Shown piece by piece: positions 1 through 7,070 of a DNA stretch of 8,098 nt (position 1 is its first letter; every line of letters begins with the position of its first letter). Made by a program: the position numbers and the translations under genes. The notes beneath the pieces are model-generated. The model saw only the letters and a list, made by a program, of their open reading frames with translations. It was not told the origin of the DNA and did not search any database. This DNA is from Cellvibrionaceae bacterium. Lineage in GTDB: Bacteria > Pseudomonadota > Gammaproteobacteria > Pseudomonadales > Cellvibrionaceae. Location of the stretch: contig JAUVQU010000103.1 in assembly GCA_030597965.1 (NCBI GenBank), positions 1 through 8,098 of the forward strand, in the 5' to 3' direction.

Positions 1-334
1 AATAAATTAGACCCGCAGCAATAAAAGCACACAGTAGTACGCCAAACGTGGCCATGATCAACACTGGCATCAACCATCGCCTCAGTAATACAGGTTTAAT
101 GTGCCAGGCAGCCTCAAAGATCAACACCGGTAAAATGAGGTAAAAAACAAGGTCTTGTAGATTATGAGCTCTGATACCTGTATCAAATTCAATATAGGGC
201 AACAACAAGCCCGCTAAGAATCCTGTCATCAAGCAAGCAAGCGTGAGTTCAATACGAGCAAAACGGCGTATCAATAAACCGATAACCGCAAGGCTACTTA
301 TGGCCAGCACTTGCCCAATAGTCGTCACTAACAT
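1..334 (-). CDS. Na+/H+ antiporter (CPA1-type cation:proton antiporter), N-terminal part only
   Basis: Only the first 111 residues are present; the frame is open to the left edge of the window. The translation begins MLVTTIGQVLAISSLAV and is almost entirely hydrophobic, with membrane segments at about residues 4-22, 28-48, 62-78 and 88-110. The stretch around residues 62-76 (DLVFYLILPVLIFEA) matches the LLPxxIFEA-type segment of CPA1 sodium/proton exchangers, where a helix lines the ion path; this family assignment comes from pattern memory. The protein would exchange Na+ or K+ for H+ across the inner membrane. The ATG at 334-332 is preceded by a strong GGAGGG Shine-Dalgarno sequence. The gene starts 28 bases after the stop of the GltB-like gene on the same strand, so cotranscription is plausible. 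The specific ion and subfamily cannot be decided from this fragment. Confidence 0.75.
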   Translation of the reverse strand, partial: MLVTTIGQVLAISSLAVIGLLIRRFARIELTLACLMTGFLAGLLLPYIEFDTGIRAHNLQDLVFYLILPVLIFEAAWHIKPVLLRRWLMPVLIMATFGVLLCAFIAAGLIY

Positions 335-362
335 AAACCCTCCGTTGGCGCTCTATCGATTG

Positions 363-1907
363 TTAAGAGATATTTTTTACCGATATATATTCTTTTTTAG
401 TTGCAGGAATTGGGTGCTGCTCGACTAGCGGCACTGAATGACCTTTCGCTTCAATAATCCTCACATGATCCCGCTTAAGCTGTCTGGGCTCTTTAACGCC
501 ACAGGAGTGGGCAATCATTCCAACCCCATAGACTAGTTGCAGCGCATAATTGGCGACACGCACTGCTTTATTTTCCGGCACCAGTCCCTGCTGTAATTCT
601 TTTTTGTGAGTAGCAATACCGCTTGGGCACGTATTCTTATTACACTGCAACGCCTGAATACAACCCATGGCAAACATAAACCCACGCGCTGAAGCAACAA
701 AATCAGCCCCAACAACAATCGCCCAAGCCACCTTTCCAGGCGTAATGAGCTTACCCGAAGCAATCACTTTCACACGATCGCGTAACCCGTATTCATGCAG
801 CAGGTTCACCACCAAAGGTAAGCTCTCTTGCAGAGGCAAGCCCATGTAATCCATTAATGGTTGCGGGGCTGCACCCGTACCACCATCTGCACTATCAATG
901 GTAATAAAATCGGGGGCACTGTTTATTCCACGATGATGAATTTCTGAAAAGAGAGCGTGGAAAAAATCCAACTGCCCCACCACCATTTTAAAGCCAACCG
1001 GCTTTCCCGTCGCTAACCTCACCCGATGAATCATATCGAGCAGGTCACCAACTTTTTTAATGTCTTCATGGCCATTTGGACTAATGGAAGCTTCACCTTT
1101 TGGGATGCCCCGTATACGGGAGATTTCTTCTGTCACTTTGTTAGCAGGCAATATGCCTCCCTTTCCTGGTTTAGCACCCTGACTCAGTTTAATTTCGAAC
1201 ATACGTACCTGTTCATGCTTTGCAATGGCTTGTAACTTGTCATCGCATAACTTGCCATCAGCACCGCGCACGCCGTACTTAGCCGTACCAATTTGATAAA
1301 CAATATCGCCACCACCCGCCAAGTGATAAGACGATAATCCCCCTTCACCCGTATTCATCCAGATACCTGCCTCTCTGGCACCATTAGATAACGCCAAGAC
1401 CGCAGGCTTTGAGATGGCCCCGTAACTCATAGCAGAAACATTCACGATTGATTTTGTGGTATATGGCTTTAAGCAGCTGCCGGCACCAACTGTAATGGGG
1501 CGTGGTTCAACCACATCTTGCGACAAGGTAGGAAACGGACTGTTTAAAAAGATTGCATCGCCTTTGTGATCCAAGGGTCGCGTAGAACCAAAAGCAAGGG
1601 TGGTATCAACGTTCTTGGCCGCCCGGTAAACCCACGAACGTTCGGAACGATTAAAAGGTAATTCTTCACGATCCATCGCAAAGAAGTACTGGCGAAAAAA
1701 ATCACCCATATGTTCGAAGATATAACGAAAACGACCAACAATAGGATAATTACGACGAATGGTCTGAGAGGTTTGAGTTTTATCCAGTAAATAAATAACC
1801 AGCAGAATGAGTACGCCGACACCCAAGAAAAACACGAACAGCAAAGCACTCCACTGGATCACTGTTTGAGCTAACAGCTGCAATTGATCCATGCTCATAT
1901 CTTTCAT
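363..1907 (-). CDS. Membrane-anchored FMN-binding glutamate synthase-family protein (GltB-like catalytic and Fe-S domain)
   Basis: This 514-residue protein resembles the FMN-binding synthase domain of the large glutamate synthase subunit. Seen: a hydrophobic N-terminal helix at about residues 21-41; a (beta/alpha)8-type FMN domain with VSAMSYGAISKPA, NTGEGGLSSYH, DSADGGTGAAP and VIASGKL; and a C-x5-C-x4-C cluster at residues 416, 422 and 427 (GCIQALQCNKNTCPSGIATH). That cysteine spacing is the one known to hold the 3Fe-4S cluster in GltB. The class II glutamine amidotransferase domain and the C-terminal beta-helix domain are absent. It therefore cannot draw ammonia from glutamine by itself, and its physiological reaction is unknown. 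I chose the ATG at 1907 because AGGTGG lies 5 bases upstream of it; an in-frame GTG at 1916 lacks a good ribosome site and would add three residues. The family call is firm, the function is not. Confidence 0.88.
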   Translation of the reverse strand: MKDMSMDQLQLLAQTVIQWSALLFVFFLGVGVLILLVIYLLDKTQTSQTIRRNYPIVGRFRYIFEHMGDFFRQYFFAMDREELPFNRSERSWVYRAAKNVDTTLAFGSTRPLDHKGDAIFLNSPFPTLSQDVVEPRPITVGAGSCLKPYTTKSIVNVSAMSYGAISKPAVLALSNGAREAGIWMNTGEGGLSSYHLAGGGDIVYQIGTAKYGVRGADGKLCDDKLQAIAKHEQVRMFEIKLSQGAKPGKGGILPANKVTEEISRIRGIPKGEASISPNGHEDIKKVGDLLDMIHRVRLATGKPVGFKMVVGQLDFFHALFSEIHHRGINSAPDFITIDSADGGTGAAPQPLMDYMGLPLQESLPLVVNLLHEYGLRDRVKVIASGKLITPGKVAWAIVVGADFVASARGFMFAMGCIQALQCNKNTCPSGIATHKKELQQGLVPENKAVRVANYALQLVYGVGMIAHSCGVKEPRQLKRDHVRIIEAKGHSVPLVEQHPIPATKKEYISVKNIS

Positions 1908-2013
1908 CTGATCCACCTATCTAAGTAATAACGGCTAAACTAAGACTCTGACCACTGAAAAGTCTGACTCTTACTGAGCAAGATAGTTCGGGAGGACTTC
2001 TAATGAAAGATAA

Positions 2014-2895
2014 CTAACGACCCAGTAAAAAAGTATTGAGTCGACCTGCCATCAAATCCGCTTGTTCTTCCATATGCAGGTGATGGGTGCCTTTCAACTC
2101 AATCAATTCACATGCTTTAAAATGTTCGAGAAACTCTGGAAGTATAGTGGTTTTTGCATCCAAACGTTCGCCTGTGGCAATAAGCTGAACCGGCATGGTA
2201 ATGCGTTTTATAAATGCTTGGATATGCTCCTCTGTCAACTTGAAGGCAGACGCATTCATCAAGCTGGCATCAGTACTCCATGTATAGCCGCCATCAGTTT
2301 TCTTATAGCCTCGTTTCGTTAACGCGTTAGCTGAGGCTTCTGACAAAGGGAAACGTCCATTCATGCGAGCTGTAATCAAATCATCAATCGATTCATAAAC
2401 TTTAGTCTTTCTGACCCGTAGACTATCGCGTATAGATTGCGCCAGCTGTTGCGGAGAATCTGCTGCCGACACAGCTGGCGGCCACATTCCCTCAATCAAA
2501 CCAATTCTTTTTACTCTTTCAGGAAAAGCACCCGCCGTCAGCATGCTCATAATCGCTCCGCGGGAATGGCCTAACATTGAAAAGGTATCCCAATCTAACT
2601 GATCTACAACGCTGATGATTTCACTGACATCTTCCCAGATATTATAAGGTCGACGACCTGGACGATGATCACTGAAACCATGACCCGCCATATCCAGTGC
2701 AATAATATTTAAACCTTTCAATAACGGAGCCAAACGATAAAAACTAGCGCTGTTGTCCAGCCAGCCGTGCAAAGCCAGTACTGGCTCACCGTCAGGATCA
2801 CCCCACTGCTGTGCCTTCAGCGTAAGGCCGTCCACATCAAAACTTAACTGTGGTCGCGACAAGTCATCTTTTAATGCATCAATTGCGGTTGTCAT
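2014..2895 (-). CDS. Alpha/beta hydrolase, SERHL-like serine hydrolase
   Basis: This 293-residue cytoplasmic protein has the alpha/beta hydrolase fold. The oxyanion-hole motif is LALHGWLDNSASFYRL (HGW at residues 43-45). The nucleophile elbow is GHSRGA, with Ser111 in GxSxG, and the catalytic histidine is probably His271 or His272 in GTHHLHMEE. I could not assign the acidic residue with confidence. The HGWLDN start and HHLHME end are typical of the serine hydrolase-like (SERHL/MEST-related) group, usually annotated only as alpha/beta hydrolases; the substrate is unknown, probably a small ester or acyl compound. There is no signal peptide. The gene starts 14 bases after the sixA stop, so the two are probably cotranscribed. 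Its Shine-Dalgarno sequence is weak (AAAGG, somewhat far from the ATG), which suggests translation helped by sixA readthrough. It ends in TAG. Confidence 0.85.
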   Translation of the reverse strand: MTTAIDALKDDLSRPQLSFDVDGLTLKAQQWGDPDGEPVLALHGWLDNSASFYRLAPLLKGLNIIALDMAGHGFSDHRPGRRPYNIWEDVSEIISVVDQLDWDTFSMLGHSRGAIMSMLTAGAFPERVKRIGLIEGMWPPAVSAADSPQQLAQSIRDSLRVRKTKVYESIDDLITARMNGRFPLSEASANALTKRGYKKTDGGYTWSTDASLMNASAFKLTEEHIQAFIKRITMPVQLIATGERLDAKTTILPEFLEHFKACELIELKGTHHLHMEEQADLMAGRLNTFLLGR

Positions 2896-2909
2896 GAATA
2901 GATATGCCT

Positions 2910-3386
2910 TTAAGGCTGAGTAAGTGAAATTAAATCACCGCAAGCACCGGCTAATACATCGTACTGAATGGCGGCCAGCGCACTGGTTCCCATCACATTT
3001 CCGCCTCGCTCAAAACCACAAAACCAATCCACAAAACTGCCGACCAAGGGTTGATGACTGACTAACAACGGTACTTGAGTCGTACTGAACAAATCAGGAT
3101 CTAAAGGCAAACCTTCAAGAAACCCTAGTAAATTACGAACGGAATGTTCAGGGGTGATAACGTCACAGGTTTGGACCGGCAAACCTAAAATTTCAGCAGC
3201 GATTACTGCTGTTTGTTGGGCGCGATTATAGGGGCTGGCGTAAATACAATTTACACCAGCTAGCGCGTCTTTTTGGAATGTAATAATTTGTATCGTGTCA
3301 GATCTTCCACGCTCAGTGAGGTTGCGTGCAGAGTCCGATGTTGCGTACCCCTCAGCTTGGCCATGTCGTAAAACAAACAACTGCAT
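2910..3386 (-). CDS. sixA: Phosphohistidine phosphatase SixA
   Basis: This 158-residue protein of the histidine phosphatase (phosphoglycerate mutase-like) superfamily has the usual SixA length. The signature LRHGQAE puts Arg7 and the phospho-accepting His8 at the N-terminus. SPYNRAQQTA supplies Arg55, Glu80 lies in TPEHSV, and the second catalytic histidine is His111 in LLVSHQPLVG. In E. coli SixA dephosphorylates phosphohistidine proteins: the ArcB HPt domain was the first reported target and the nitrogen phosphotransferase protein NPr a later one. The partner here is unknown. The start is MQLFVLRHG, as in the family, with AGAGGTG as a good Shine-Dalgarno sequence. That ribosome site lies in the repeat-like element upstream. 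The alpha/beta hydrolase gene follows 14 bases later, probably in the same operon. Confidence 0.92.
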   Translation of the reverse strand: MQLFVLRHGQAEGYATSDSARNLTERGRSDTIQIITFQKDALAGVNCIYASPYNRAQQTAVIAAEILGLPVQTCDVITPEHSVRNLLGFLEGLPLDPDLFSTTQVPLLVSHQPLVGSFVDWFCGFERGGNVMGTSALAAIQYDVLAGACGDLISLTQP

Positions 3387-3390
3387 AATG

Positions 3391-3530
3391 GGGCACCTCT
3401 AAAAATTCATTTTTGCGCTCTGGCTTCGACAGCTTCGTGCTCGTTCAGCCACATATTCAATATATACTCCGTTCGCTGTGTGCGAACCTTCCTTGCCAAC
3501 GCACGAAAGTTACTATTTTTAGAAGCACCC
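3391..3530. repeat. Structured MITE-like spacer upstream of sixA, with imperfect terminal inverted repeats
   Basis: The 184-base spacer between sixA and the DUF4389 gene has imperfect inverted ends. GGGCACCTCTAAAAAT (3391-3406) matches the reverse complement of 3515-3530 at 13 of 16 positions. Inside are a perfect hairpin, GTTCGC-tgtgt-GCGAAC (3471-3487), and an ATATT-c-AATAT palindrome (3453-3463). CATAA occurs on both flanks (3384-3388 and 3530-3534) and could be a short target duplication, although five AT-rich bases are weak evidence. The left end carries the Shine-Dalgarno sequence of sixA. The layout suggests a non-autonomous dispersed repeat. The element may extend a further 30 bases to the right. 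No convincing sigma-70 promoter is visible in it. Confidence 0.4.
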
Positions 3531-3570
3531 ATAAAAGACGCGACTTTATTACTGACCGAATAAAAACAGC

Positions 3571-3843
3571 TTATGACGGCCAGTCTGAAAAAGGGAAAGG
3601 TTTTTCTTCGCTGTTGTAGGTGAGAAATTTCAGCGACTGATGAATATAGGTCGACAGAGAGCGGCCAAAGTCTCGTAGCTTTTGATTGTCGGAACCGGTA
3701 AAGAGAGAAAACAAAAATTGCAGCACAACCACCGCGCCAATCACCATCCCTGCCACTTCAAGCAACAAAAAGAACACCACCATAAAAATAAAGCGCATCC
3801 AGTGTTCCGCGGATAATAAATTAGTTTTTACTTCTTCACTCAT
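3571..3843 (-). CDS. DUF4389 domain-containing small membrane protein
   Basis: This 90-residue protein has one long hydrophobic stretch at about residues 17-48, long enough for one extended membrane helix or two tight ones. An amphipathic region follows (KLRDFGRSLSTYIHQSLKFLTY), then a C-terminal tail with the PFPFSDWP motif. These are the hallmarks of DUF4389, a family of inner-membrane proteins without an assigned role, found in many gammaproteobacteria and often next to gpsA. The start codon overlaps the gpsA stop as ATGA, and an AAGGGG ribosome site lies at the end of gpsA, so the two are translationally coupled. A role linked to phospholipid or envelope physiology can be guessed from the neighbour but is not shown. 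The start is fixed by the overlap. Confidence 0.85.
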   Translation of the reverse strand: MSEEVKTNLLSAEHWMRFIFMVVFFLLLEVAGMVIGAVVVLQFLFSLFTGSDNQKLRDFGRSLSTYIHQSLKFLTYNSEEKPFPFSDWPS

Positions 3844-4874
3844 TTAGTGCCCCTTGAATATTCAACGTCGTGGTTTTGCTCAGCCACCATCAAGCCTTTA
3901 ACCACCTTATCAACAGGCCAATTTTCAAACAAAACACCGTGTAAGCCAGTCAACAACGGCATATAAACACCCAACTCATCCGCTTTATGTTTAACGACCC
4001 GAACGGTATTAACACCTTCGGCCACCTGCCCAAGGCTCTCTACAACCTCATCCAGTGTTTGCCCCTCACCAATAGCGTAGCCAACACGGTAGTTTCGACT
4101 CAAATCGGAGGTACAGGTCAGAATAAGATCGCCCACCCCGGCAAGACCCAAAAAAGTCATGGGGTCTGCGCCCTGCTCTTTAGCAAAACGGCCCATTTCT
4201 GCCAGGCTGCGCGTCAGAATCATAGCCATGGTGTTTTTGCCGGAACCCAAGGCTTCGGCAAAGCCACAAATAATAGCGTAGATATTTTTTAACGCTCCCG
4301 CCAACTCAACACCGTAGCGATCTTCATTTGCATACAAGCGGAATGTTTCTGAACACAAGACTTCCTGCAAACAGCTAATGACGGATTCGTCATCACTCGC
4401 GATAACGGAACCAGTCAGCTTCTGCTGTACAATTTCCTTGGCGAAGTTAGGCCCACTCACTACACCAATACGGGCGTTTTTGAACTCTTGATCAAGAATT
4501 TCACCCATCAAGGTAAAACCGCCACCAGGCTCAATACCCTTGGTTGTACTGATAACAATTGCATTGGGGCGCAATAAAGGCGCGGCTTTTTTTGCTACTT
4601 CGCGGAAAGATTTACTTGGAACAGATAAGAACACCACATCACTGACAGCTACTGCCTCTTCAAGATCAGAAGTAATAATCAATCCGTCAGATAATTTGTG
4701 CCCTGGTAAATATTGATGATTCTCACGCTCGAATTGAGCCAACTCTGCACGCTCTACATCACGCATCCAAAGGTAGGTCTTGTGACCATTAAGCGCGATG
4801 ATATTGGCAATGGCCGTACCAAAGCTACCACCACCCAATACTGAAACGACTAATTCACTGGTTTTTTCAGACAT
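3840..4874 (-). CDS. gpsA: Glycerol-3-phosphate dehydrogenase [NAD(P)+]
   Basis: GpsA reduces dihydroxyacetone phosphate to sn-glycerol-3-phosphate, the backbone for phospholipid synthesis, in the cytoplasm. The 344-residue protein begins with a Rossmann fold whose dinucleotide motif is VLGGGSFGTAIA (residues 12-23). STTKG carries Lys112, and GALKNIYAI carries the catalytic Lys196. GLAGVGDLILTCTSDLSRNYRVG holds Asp249 and the Arg260-Asn261 pair that contacts the substrate in characterised relatives. Length is normal for the family. An in-frame TTG at 4910 would add 12 residues, but it lies almost on the predicted transcription start of a TATAAT promoter, so I prefer the ATG at 4874; its Shine-Dalgarno sequence is poor. 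The TGA stop overlaps the start of the DUF4389 gene. Confidence 0.95.
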   Translation of the reverse strand: MSEKTSELVVSVLGGGSFGTAIANIIALNGHKTYLWMRDVERAELAQFERENHQYLPGHKLSDGLIITSDLEEAVAVSDVVFLSVPSKSFREVAKKAAPLLRPNAIVISTTKGIEPGGGFTLMGEILDQEFKNARIGVVSGPNFAKEIVQQKLTGSVIASDDESVISCLQEVLCSETFRLYANEDRYGVELAGALKNIYAIICGFAEALGSGKNTMAMILTRSLAEMGRFAKEQGADPMTFLGLAGVGDLILTCTSDLSRNYRVGYAIGEGQTLDEVVESLGQVAEGVNTVRVVKHKADELGVYMPLLTGLHGVLFENWPVDKVVKGLMVAEQNHDVEYSRGTK

Positions 4875-4894
4875 ATTTTCATTATCGTCATGAC

Positions 4895-4908
4895 GCTCAA
4901 AAATGAGC
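4895..4908 (-). other. Small hairpin in the gpsA leader
   Basis: On the transcribed strand the sequence is GCTCA-tttt-TGAGC, a 5-bp stem with a four-base loop. It lies near the 5' end of the predicted gpsA leader. It is too short to assign a role; a 5'-end stabilising hairpin is one possibility, and chance is another. Confidence 0.3.
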
Positions 4909-4918
4909 AATTAAACTG

Positions 4919-4945
4919 ATTATAGGGAAGCATTGCCCTAAGCAA
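4919..4945 (-). promoter_or_regulatory. Probable sigma-70 promoter of gpsA
   Basis: Reading the minus strand, a perfect TATAAT -10 box (4924-4919) lies 45 bases upstream of the chosen gpsA ATG. The best -35 candidate is TTGCTT at 4945-4940 with a short 15-base spacer; TTTTGC with a 17-base spacer is an alternative. Transcription would start near 4912, immediately downstream of the htpG terminator, so gpsA appears to be independently transcribed. The -10 is strong and the -35 weak. Confidence 0.6.
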
Positions 4946-4955
4946 AACCCTAGAA

Positions 4956-4990
4956 ACAAAAAGCCCGCATTAAAAACACGGGCTTTTTGT
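4956..4990 (-). terminator. Intrinsic terminator of htpG, palindromic and probably bidirectional
   Basis: A perfect 12-bp stem (4956-4967 pairs with 4979-4990) encloses an 11-base loop. Each arm is a GC core, GCCCG or CGGGC, next to a run of five A or T, so on either strand the stem ends in a T tract. It lies between the downstream repeat of htpG and the gpsA promoter, about 140 bases after the htpG stop. It would end htpG transcription after the repeat has been copied into the 3' untranslated region. Confidence 0.85.
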
Positions 4991-4995
4991 AAAAT

Positions 4996-5126
4996 CTTCG
5001 CCAGCAGCGCTGGCTCCTACAACTTCAATGCCCTGTAGGAGCTCCCTTAAGAGGGCCTACTTTTGGTGCCCCAAGGTGAATTTCTGCAAAGCAGGAAGAG
5101 AGGGTGCCCTGGGGTATGCAAGCGAA
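4996..5126 (+). repeat. Left copy of the inverted repeat flanking htpG (REP hairpin plus 92-base structured core)
   Basis: Bases 5035-5126 are the exact reverse complement of 7192-7283. The outer part, 4998-5023, matches 7298-7323 with one difference, which falls in the hairpin loop. The unit contains several stems: GCCAGC-agc-GCTGGC (5000-5014), GTAGG (5035-5039) with CCTAC (5056-5060) enclosing CCCT-taag-AGGG, CCCCAAGG (5069-5076) with CCCTGGGG (5107-5114), and inside that CTGC-aaa-GCAG (5084-5094). The GTAGGAGCCAGC and CTGGCGAA ends resemble Pseudomonas-type REP sequences. It starts 5 bases after the htpG stop, so it lies in the htpG 3' untranslated region. The 12-base stretch joining the two parts differs from the 14-base one in the other copy. 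Confidence 0.9.
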
Positions 5127-5131
5127 CAGCC

Positions 5132-7039
5132 TTAATGGCTCAGCTCAAGCAACAACTTATTCAACTTAGCAACATACGCAGCCGGGTCATCCAACTGCCC
5201 ACCTTCTGCCAAATTTGCCTGATCAAAGAGGATATTGGTCAAGTCAGCAAAGCGATCTTCATCAGACTCTTTATCTAACTTCTGGACCAAAGGATGCTCA
5301 GGGTTCAGCTCGAACGTAGGTTTAGATTCCGGTAACTCCTGACCCGCCTGCTCCAGGATTCTACGCATTTGCGCGCCCATATCGTCTTCGGCAATCACAA
5401 TGCACGCAGGAGATTCGGTTAAACGATTGGTCACACGTACTTCAGCAACACGTTGATTTAATGCTTCTTTAACACGTTTGGTTAAGTCTTCATTCTGCTT
5501 GGCAGACTCTTCCTGAGCCTTCTTATCTTCTTCAGTATCAAGCTCACCAAGATCCAACTGACCCTTACCAACATCCTGAAATTGCTTGTCTTTGTATTCC
5601 GCCAAGTGGCCCATCAGCCACTCATCGATGCGATCGGATAACAGCAGCACTTCGATATTCTTCTTACGTAAAGCCTCTAGATGCGGACTATTTTTAGCTG
5701 TATTGAAGTTCTCAGCAGCAACATAGAAAATCTTCTCCTGACCTTCCTGCATACGTTCAATGTAAGCATCCAGCGATTGGTCTTGGTCAGCAGTATCATT
5801 ATGTGTAGATGCAAAACGGATTAAACCAGCAACCTTTTCCTTATTCCCCTGATCTTCAGCAGGACCTTCTTTCAGCACTTCGCCGAACTCACTCCAGAAA
5901 GTGGCGTACTCTTCTGGCTTGTTCTTGGCCATCTTAGTAAGCATATCCAAAACGCGCTTGGTCAACGCCGCACGCATCGCATCAATGTTTGGGTCTTTCT
6001 GCAGAATTTCACGCGATACGTTAAGGGAGAGATCATTCGAATCCACCACACCCTTAATGAAACGCAAGTACAGAGGTAAGAACTGCTCAGCGTCATCCAT
6101 AATAAAGGTACGCTGCACGTACAATTTCAAACCACGAGCCGCCTCACGGTTATACATGTCGTAAGGCGCTTTAGCGGGAATATAGAGCAAGCTAGTGTAA
6201 TCCAACTTACCTTCCACACGGTTGTGGCTCCATTTTGCTGGATCAGCAAAATCGTGGGATAAATGCTTATAGAACTCTTTGTATTCGTCGTCGCTTACTT
6301 CTGAGCGAGAGCGCGTCCACATGGCTGTAGCACTGTTAATCACTTCGTCCTTCGGCTCTTCCTGCTCTTCGCCTTCAGCGGCCGGCATAGGTTGGCTCTG
6401 CATGATGACTGGTATCGCAATGTGATCTGAGTATTTCTTAATAATCGAACGTAAGCGCCAGCCATCGGCAAAGTCGGTGGCATCGGCTTTTAGGTGTAAT
6501 ACAACTTCAGTACCACGGGCTTCACGCTCTACGCTTTCAACGGTGAACTCAGCTTCGCCGTTACAATCCCAATGCACACCTTCTGCCGCTGGAGCACCTG
6601 CACAACGGGTAAATACTTCAACACGGTCAGCAACAATAAAGGCCGAATAGAAACCCACACCAAACTGACCAATCAGCTGCGAGTCTTTCTTGTCGTTCCC
6701 AGAAAGGTTGTTCATGAACTGAGCCGTACCCGACTTGGCAATGGTACCTAAGTGCTCAACCACATCATCGCGGCTCATACCAATACCGTTATCGGCAATG
6801 GTGATGGTTTTGGCTTCACTGTCAAAATCAATACGAATTTTTAGCTCAGAATCACCTTCGTAAAGGCCATCGTTTGAAAGTGCTTCAAAACGCAGCTTAT
6901 CCGCGGCATCAGAGGCGTTGGATACCAGCTCACGCAGGAAGATTTCTTTGTTTGAATAAAGGGAGTGAATCATCAAATGAAGCAATTGCTTAGCTTCAGT
7001 TTGGAACCCGCGGGTTTCTTTATTGGCAGTGACGGTCAT
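5132..7039 (-). CDS. htpG: Molecular chaperone HtpG (bacterial Hsp90)
   Basis: HtpG is the ATP-driven Hsp90 chaperone of bacteria, working as a cytoplasmic dimer with DnaK. The 635 residues give the full three-domain protein. The N-terminal GHKL ATPase domain shows NKEIFLRELVSNASDAADKL (catalytic Glu37, Asn41, Asp44), DNGIGMS (Asp83), GTIAKSGT and GQFGVGFYSAF (lid and glycine loop). The middle domain has SLNVSREILQ with the catalytic Arg343. The C-terminal dimerisation domain ends without the eukaryotic MEEVD tail. A short acidic insert (residues 221-232) sits at the N/middle boundary. The ATG follows AAGAGG, a good ribosome site. It has its own sigma-32-type promoter. The whole unit lies between two inverted copies of a structured repeat. 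Confidence 0.98.
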   Translation of the reverse strand: MTVTANKETRGFQTEAKQLLHLMIHSLYSNKEIFLRELVSNASDAADKLRFEALSNDGLYEGDSELKIRIDFDSEAKTITIADNGIGMSRDDVVEHLGTIAKSGTAQFMNNLSGNDKKDSQLIGQFGVGFYSAFIVADRVEVFTRCAGAPAAEGVHWDCNGEAEFTVESVEREARGTEVVLHLKADATDFADGWRLRSIIKKYSDHIAIPVIMQSQPMPAAEGEEQEEPKDEVINSATAMWTRSRSEVSDDEYKEFYKHLSHDFADPAKWSHNRVEGKLDYTSLLYIPAKAPYDMYNREAARGLKLYVQRTFIMDDAEQFLPLYLRFIKGVVDSNDLSLNVSREILQKDPNIDAMRAALTKRVLDMLTKMAKNKPEEYATFWSEFGEVLKEGPAEDQGNKEKVAGLIRFASTHNDTADQDQSLDAYIERMQEGQEKIFYVAAENFNTAKNSPHLEALRKKNIEVLLLSDRIDEWLMGHLAEYKDKQFQDVGKGQLDLGELDTEEDKKAQEESAKQNEDLTKRVKEALNQRVAEVRVTNRLTESPACIVIAEDDMGAQMRRILEQAGQELPESKPTFELNPEHPLVQKLDKESDEDRFADLTNILFDQANLAEGGQLDDPAAYVAKLNKLLLELSH

Positions 7040-7070
7040 ACAAGCCTCTTAACTTTAATTATTAAACACT

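Noticed and set aside
1544..1849. A 101-codon hydrophobic minus-strand frame in the GltB-like gene.
   Set aside because: It is an alternate-frame reading of the N-terminal membrane helix and FMN-domain start; no start signal and the main frame is clearly coding.
1940..1985. An imperfect inverted repeat (AAGACTCTGAC and AGTCTGACTCTT) between the hydrolase and GltB-like genes, considered as a terminator.
   Set aside because: The stem has two mismatches and no T tract follows it; promoter boxes for the GltB-like gene could not be assigned convincingly either.
3390..3397. GGGGCACC shared by the sixA spacer and the repeat flanking htpG, considered as a third partial copy.
   Set aside because: Only eight bases match and the surrounding sequence is unrelated.
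3407..3454. A 15-codon minus-strand reading frame (MWLNEHEAVEARAQK) upstream of sixA, with GGAG ahead of it.
   Set aside because: It lies entirely in the repeat-like spacer, the ribosome site is too far from the ATG, and such a short frame is expected by chance; no evidence of a leader peptide function.
3413..3619. A 68-codon plus-strand frame across the sixA upstream spacer and the end of the DUF4389 gene.
   Set aside because: It runs through the repeat and antisense to a well-supported gene, has no ribosome site and no recognisable domain.
4875..4910. Extended gpsA start at an in-frame TTG (4910), adding 12 residues.
   Set aside because: It nearly coincides with the predicted transcription start from the TATAAT box, and the added residues are not typical of GpsA.
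5901..6164. An 87-codon plus-strand frame inside htpG.
   Set aside because: It is antisense to the conserved middle domain of HtpG and has no family resemblance; a shadow frame.
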